From Mesorhizobium loti CJ3sym (GTDB lineage Bacteria; Pseudomonadota; Alphaproteobacteria; Rhizobiales; Rhizobiaceae), in NCBI RefSeq assembly GCF_000472785.1, contig NZ_AXAL01000028.1, positions 32,634 through 96,633 of the forward strand: a stretch of DNA of 64,000 nucleotides, given 5' to 3'. The notes beneath the pieces were generated by a model. It was not told the DNA's origin, made no database searches, and saw only the letters and a program-made list of their open reading frames with translations. This document shows positions 60,540 through 64,000 of this stretch, one piece after another (the stretch's first letter is position 1; each line of letters opens with the position of its first letter). A program made the translations under genes and the position numbers.

Positions 60540-62496
60540 ATGAATGTCCGGCTAGCACCAACAGCAGTGATAGTTCAGCAAGGCAAGATCCTCGACTTTA
60601 TCGACGGGCTCACGCAACGCAACGAGACGCCAGAAGAGTACGTGCGCCAGGAGATCGCAAAGTCTCTGGTGCGCGAATACGACTACCTGAAAGCTGAAAT
60701 AGGTGTCGAGTTCACGCTGGCAGTTGGATCGAGAAAGCCTAGAGCCGACCTAGTTATTTTCAATCCCGGCGATCCGCACACCCAGGATCGAGCCCGGGTG
60801 ATCATTGAATGCAAGTCCCAGAAAGTGAAGTCGTCTGACCGAACAGACGGCGTCGGCCAGCTTCAGAGTTATATGGCAGCCTGCCCCAACGCAATCTATG
60901 GAATGTGGACTAACGGGCTCGAACGCTTCTGTTATCGCCGCGTTGACAAAGACGGAAGCATCTCATTCGACGAGATACCCGATATTCCGAGCAAAGGCAG
61001 AGGCGAAGATGAGGTCGAGCGGCCCAAATTTGAGCAGCTAAAGGCTGCGTCATCGGATGCTCTGCTGTTCGCATTCCGCCGCTGCCACAACTACATCGCG
61101 GGCAATCAGGGACTTCAGAAGCCTGAGGCCTTTTTGGGAACTTCTCAAGATCATATTTTGCAAGATTCAGGACGAGCGCCATTCGGACGAAGTGGATTTT
61201 TTTGCCACGTCGAAGGAACGACACAACCTTAACGGTCAAATGAAGGTGAAGAAGCGGATTTCATCTTTGTTCGCGGAAGTTAAGAGTCAATACAGCACGA
61301 TCTTTAAGTCAAATGAAGAGGTGGATCTGAACCCCGAGGTTCTAGCCTATATCGTCAGCCAACTTCAAATGTATTCACTTCTTGAAAGCGATATCGACGT
61401 AAAGGGGCGAGCGTACGAAGAAATCGTGGGCTCAAATCTGCGAGGTGATCGCGGCGAGTTCTTCACGCCACGTAATATCTGCCAGATGGCGGTAGCTATG
61501 TTGGACCCCGGCGAGAAGCAACTAATCATGGATCCCGCGTGCGGAACCGGCGGCTTCCTCATCACCGCCATGAACCACGTCATTGAAAAAATTCGGCATG
61601 CAGAAATTGCGAAGTGGGGCGGCAATATTGAGCGCGCCGAGGCAGCAACTCCTGCGCGAGTAAAGAGCTTTGCTGAAAAGTTCATAGTTGGGACCGACCT
61701 GAACCCAAATCTGGTAAAGGCGTCCAAGATGAATATGGTAATGAATAATGATGGCGCGGGCGGCCTTTATCAGGCTAACGCATTGCAATCGCCAGCAAGG
61801 TGGGAAGAAGCACTGCGTGCCCGTAACCTGATGGGATGCGTCGACATTCTGTTTACCAACCCGCCTTTCGGTTCAAAAATCCCTATCGACGACCCTGCCA
61901 TTCTCGAATCTTACGATCTTGGCCATTCGTGGGCTTACGATGAGAAGGCCGACAAGTGGACGATGCGCGACGAAGTGCAGAAGTCGCAGCCGCCAGAAAT
62001 CCTCTTCATTGAGCGATGTGTCCGACTACTGAAGCCGGGCACGGGGCGGTGCGCTATCGTCCTACCTGATGGCATCCTTGGATCGCCCGGCCTAGGCTAC
62101 GTCCGCGAATGGATACTTAAAAACACGCGTGTTCTTAGTAGCATAGATCTACACCCAGATACCTTCCAACCGCATGTTTCAATTCAGACGAGCGTTCTCG
62201 TACTCCAGCGCAAGACACCGGAGGACATGGCAGTCGAAGAGGCAGCAGGACGCTTCAACAATTATCGAGTATTCATGGCTGTGGCCGACCACATTGGCCA
62301 TGACAAGCGCGGTAACATTACCTACGTCCGCGACAGCGCAGGAAACGAAATTGTAGAAGAGATCGAAGAGCAGACTAAGGAGTATGAGGACGGCAAGCCC
62401 ATCTACAGGCGACAACGAGCACAGAAGAAAGTCATAGACGACAACACTCTTCAGATCGCACAGGCGTTTCGGTTATGGCTGTCCGAGCAAGATTAG
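60540..62496 (+). pseudogene. Restriction-modification subunit: nuclease-like domain fused to N6-adenine methylase, split by a frameshift
   Basis: Two overlapping frames (60540-61232 and from within 61057 to 62496) make one protein of about 651 residues if one T is removed from the T5 run at 61131-61135; the joined text then reads PEAFWELLKIIFCKIQDE. The N-terminal part has a PD-(D/E)xK-like core (ADLVIF, then IIECK) of the HsdR-N type. The C-terminal part is an HsdM-like methylase with DPACGTGGF (motif I) and TNPPFG (motif IV). A nuclease-methylase fusion with a separate specificity gene resembles the BcgI (type IIB) plan. The sequence is A+T-richer than its surroundings. As read, the full protein is not made. 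Confidence 0.8.
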
Positions 62497-63779
62497 CCGC
62501 CCCGCGCGAGCCGCAAGACCGATGGCCTTGGCATACGGTCAATTCAGCTGCTCTGCCGGCCTCGTTGCTATTCAGCGGCCAACGCCGAATGGAAGGCGAG
62601 TCGTACCTGACAAACGGCTATGGGATACGAATTGCAATTGAAGCCAAGGCCCAAGGATGGAAGACATTTGGAGATATCGCCACAGTAAGTGCTCCACCTA
62701 GAATTAAGCAAATTATGGTATCGCCGGAGAACGGTGTGCCTTATTTAAATACTAGCCAGGTATTTGATCCAATTCCGTCCCCCAGAAAGTGGCTGGCGTT
62801 AGAAAAAACACATGCAGCTGAAAAACGGTTCGTGGCGGAAGGTACTATTCTGGTTATGGCATCTGCCACTGTCGGACGCAGTATTGTAGCGACAAAGCAA
62901 CACGAGAACGCAATAATATCACATCACTTTATGCGCGTGAGCGCAAAGCGACCAGATCTCTCTGGATGGATATATGGCTTTCTTAGATCCCCGCAGGGTC
63001 AAGCGATGATGAGTAGCTCGCAGTATGCGAGTATCATTCGTCACATTGAACCTGCGCACCTTAATTCGCTTCCTATCCCCGAGGTTTCGGCAGACACAGC
63101 GAAAATCTTCGCAGAGCGAGTTCGCGCAATAGTTGATTGCCGCAACAGGGCTACTGAATTGAGCCGGCGAGCTGAAGATAAATATGAAGCAGCACTCGGT
63201 TTCGACAAGATCGAGGGTGCCGAAACCGGCTTCACAATCTGGACTTCTGAGATCGATAGATTTCGCCGGCGATTTGAAGCCGCTTATCATGCGCCCGATG
63301 TCCGCTCGCTCGTTGCCAGCTTCCGCCGCTGGGAGCCGCTCGGCACGCTAGTTAAACGGGTTTGGTGGCCCAATCGCTTCAAGCGCATATTTGGTGAAGG
63401 TGGCACTCCCTACATGAGTGCGGATGATGTGTTCACAACCAATCCGTATTATCTAAAGACGGTTCTGGTCGAGGGAAAGAAAGATCTCGAAGAATTTCTC
63501 GTTCAAAAGAATTGGATTATAATGGCGAGGTCAGGTCAAATCTATGGATTGAACGGTTCAGCAAAACTTGTTTCAGATTACCATCGATCATTTTTCCTAT
63601 CTGATGATTTAATTCGCATTGCTCCCGACCCAACAAAGGCACGGGCCGGGTACTTGATCACGGCACTTACTCATCCAACACTAGGGCGACCTCTCGTCAT
63701 CCGAGAAGCTTACGGCATGTCTATTCCGCATCTAGGGTCAGGACCTATTAAAGTTCTTGCGGAGACAGCAAACGGCTGA
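62475..63779 (+). CDS. Type I-like specificity (S) subunit, C-terminus probably truncated
   Basis: Protein of 434 residues with two target-recognition domains. The first (about 60-190) opens with GWKTFGDIATVS, has VPYLNTSQVFDP and RIEPAHL-like ends, and is followed by a helical spacer (about 205-240). The second (about 280-425) starts WEPLGTLVKRVW and includes GTPYMSADDVF. The closing helical spacer expected after IPHLGSGPIKVL is missing: the frame stops at 63779, just where IS5-type sequence begins. The start overlaps the methylase gene by 22 bases; a later ATG at 62589 is possible. Confidence 0.8.
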   Translation: MAVRARLAAPREPQDRWPWHTVNSAALPASLLFSGQRRMEGESYLTNGYGIRIAIEAKAQGWKTFGDIATVSAPPRIKQIMVSPENGVPYLNTSQVFDPIPSPRKWLALEKTHAAEKRFVAEGTILVMASATVGRSIVATKQHENAIISHHFMRVSAKRPDLSGWIYGFLRSPQGQAMMSSSQYASIIRHIEPAHLNSLPIPEVSADTAKIFAERVRAIVDCRNRATELSRRAEDKYEAALGFDKIEGAETGFTIWTSEIDRFRRRFEAAYHAPDVRSLVASFRRWEPLGTLVKRVWWPNRFKRIFGEGGTPYMSADDVFTTNPYYLKTVLVEGKKDLEEFLVQKNWIIMARSGQIYGLNGSAKLVSDYHRSFFLSDDLIRIAPDPTKARAGYLITALTHPTLGRPLVIREAYGMSIPHLGSGPIKVLAETANG

Positions 63780-64000
63780 TTCATTGGCGGTGCGAGGAGG
63801 CGCTGCAATGAGTGATTTGATCTGGCTGTCGGAGGCGCAGATGCGCCGGATCGAGCGGCATTTCCCGCTGTCTCACGGAGTGCCCAGGGTCGATGATCGG
63901 CGGATCGTCAGTGGCATCATCTTCGTGATCAGGAACGGCCTTCGGTGGCGCGACGCGCCCAGCGAGTATGGTCCCCACAAGACGATCTACAACCGCTTCA
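63772..64000 (+). mobile_element. IS5-family insertion sequence, left end (continues beyond the window)
   Basis: The sequence from about GGCTGATTCA onward differs in composition from the preceding gene and leads straight into an IS5-type transposase frame with a GGAGG site. The exact end and target duplication cannot be defined because the right end lies outside the window. Confidence 0.7.
63808..64000 (+). CDS. IS5-family transposase, N-terminal part (partial)
   Basis: The first 64 residues begin MSDLIWLSEAQMRRIERHFP and contain RWRDAPSEYGPHKTIYNRF. This is the DUF4096-type N-terminus of IS5/IS427-group transposases that precedes the DDE domain. GAGGAGG lies before ATG 63808. The gene runs off the window. 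Confidence 0.88.
   Translation, partial: MSDLIWLSEAQMRRIERHFPLSHGVPRVDDRRIVSGIIFVIRNGLRWRDAPSEYGPHKTIYNRF

Overview
The window looks like the chromosome (or chromid) of a Mesorhizobium-like member of the Rhizobiales. The basis is high G+C, ATGA-overlapping operons, many sugar ABC transporters, an iolR-iolCDEB arrangement like that of Sinorhizobium, mocDEF-type genes and intergenic palindromes of the type common in mesorhizobia. The species call is an inference from family knowledge; no database search was possible.

Layout. (1) 1-9.5 kb: a mocD-mocE-mocF-like oxygenase set (minus strand, mocF cut by the window edge), a divergent LacI regulator, an odd glycosyltransferase-like gene, then an inositol/rhizopine-type ABC transporter, an IdhA/MocA dehydrogenase and an SDR. 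(2) 9.5-11.1 kb: a palindromic intergenic repeat, then a class I DAHP synthase gene preceded by a clear transcription attenuator whose short leader peptide carries Tyr-Trp-Tyr-Phe. (3) 11.1-20.8 kb: LysE exporter, WYL regulator, then the inositol locus: a Gfo/Idh/MocA dehydrogenase, divergent iolR, and iolC (fused to DUF2090)-iolD-iolE-(small membrane protein)-iolB. Sites of the form GGAA-N6-TTYC precede both iolC and the transporter at 4.7 kb, which suggests one IolR regulon. (4) 20.9-24.7 kb: a small phosphonate remnant (DUF1045-phnM-phnN) and a two-gene membrane-protein operon.

(5) 24.7-56.1 kb: a large accessory catabolic region. It holds a polar-amino-acid-type transporter without its ATPase, three carbohydrate (CUT2-type) ABC transporters (one with two tandem binding proteins), an SMP-30 lactonase, a fused E1alpha-E1beta-lipoyl 2-oxoacid dehydrogenase, a 2-hydroxyacid dehydrogenase, two enolase-superfamily dehydratases, a split transketolase, several SDRs, an aldose 1-epimerase, and GntR and LacI regulators. 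Two exact motifs tie it together. A 13-mer ATTATAATAGCAT lies at four intergenic positions (24817, 34058, 39179, 52363), with variants at 34911 and 45552. A 14-mer TGGTACCGGTATCA lies at three (24757, 33933, 40518). I infer that the GntR and LacI proteins encoded inside the region read these sites and co-regulate uptake and breakdown of one sugar-acid or polyol-type compound. The pathway as a whole does not match one I can name.

(6) 56.1-64 kb: a LacI regulator with an internal 15-bp tandem repeat, an MHS-type MFS transporter, a secreted protein, a decayed second copy of the LacI 3' end, and an A+T-richer restriction-modification island. The island's nuclease-methylase gene is split by a one-base frameshift in a T5 run. 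Its specificity gene appears cut short where an IS5-family element begins at the window edge.

I saw no rRNA, tRNA, CRISPR array or replication origin.
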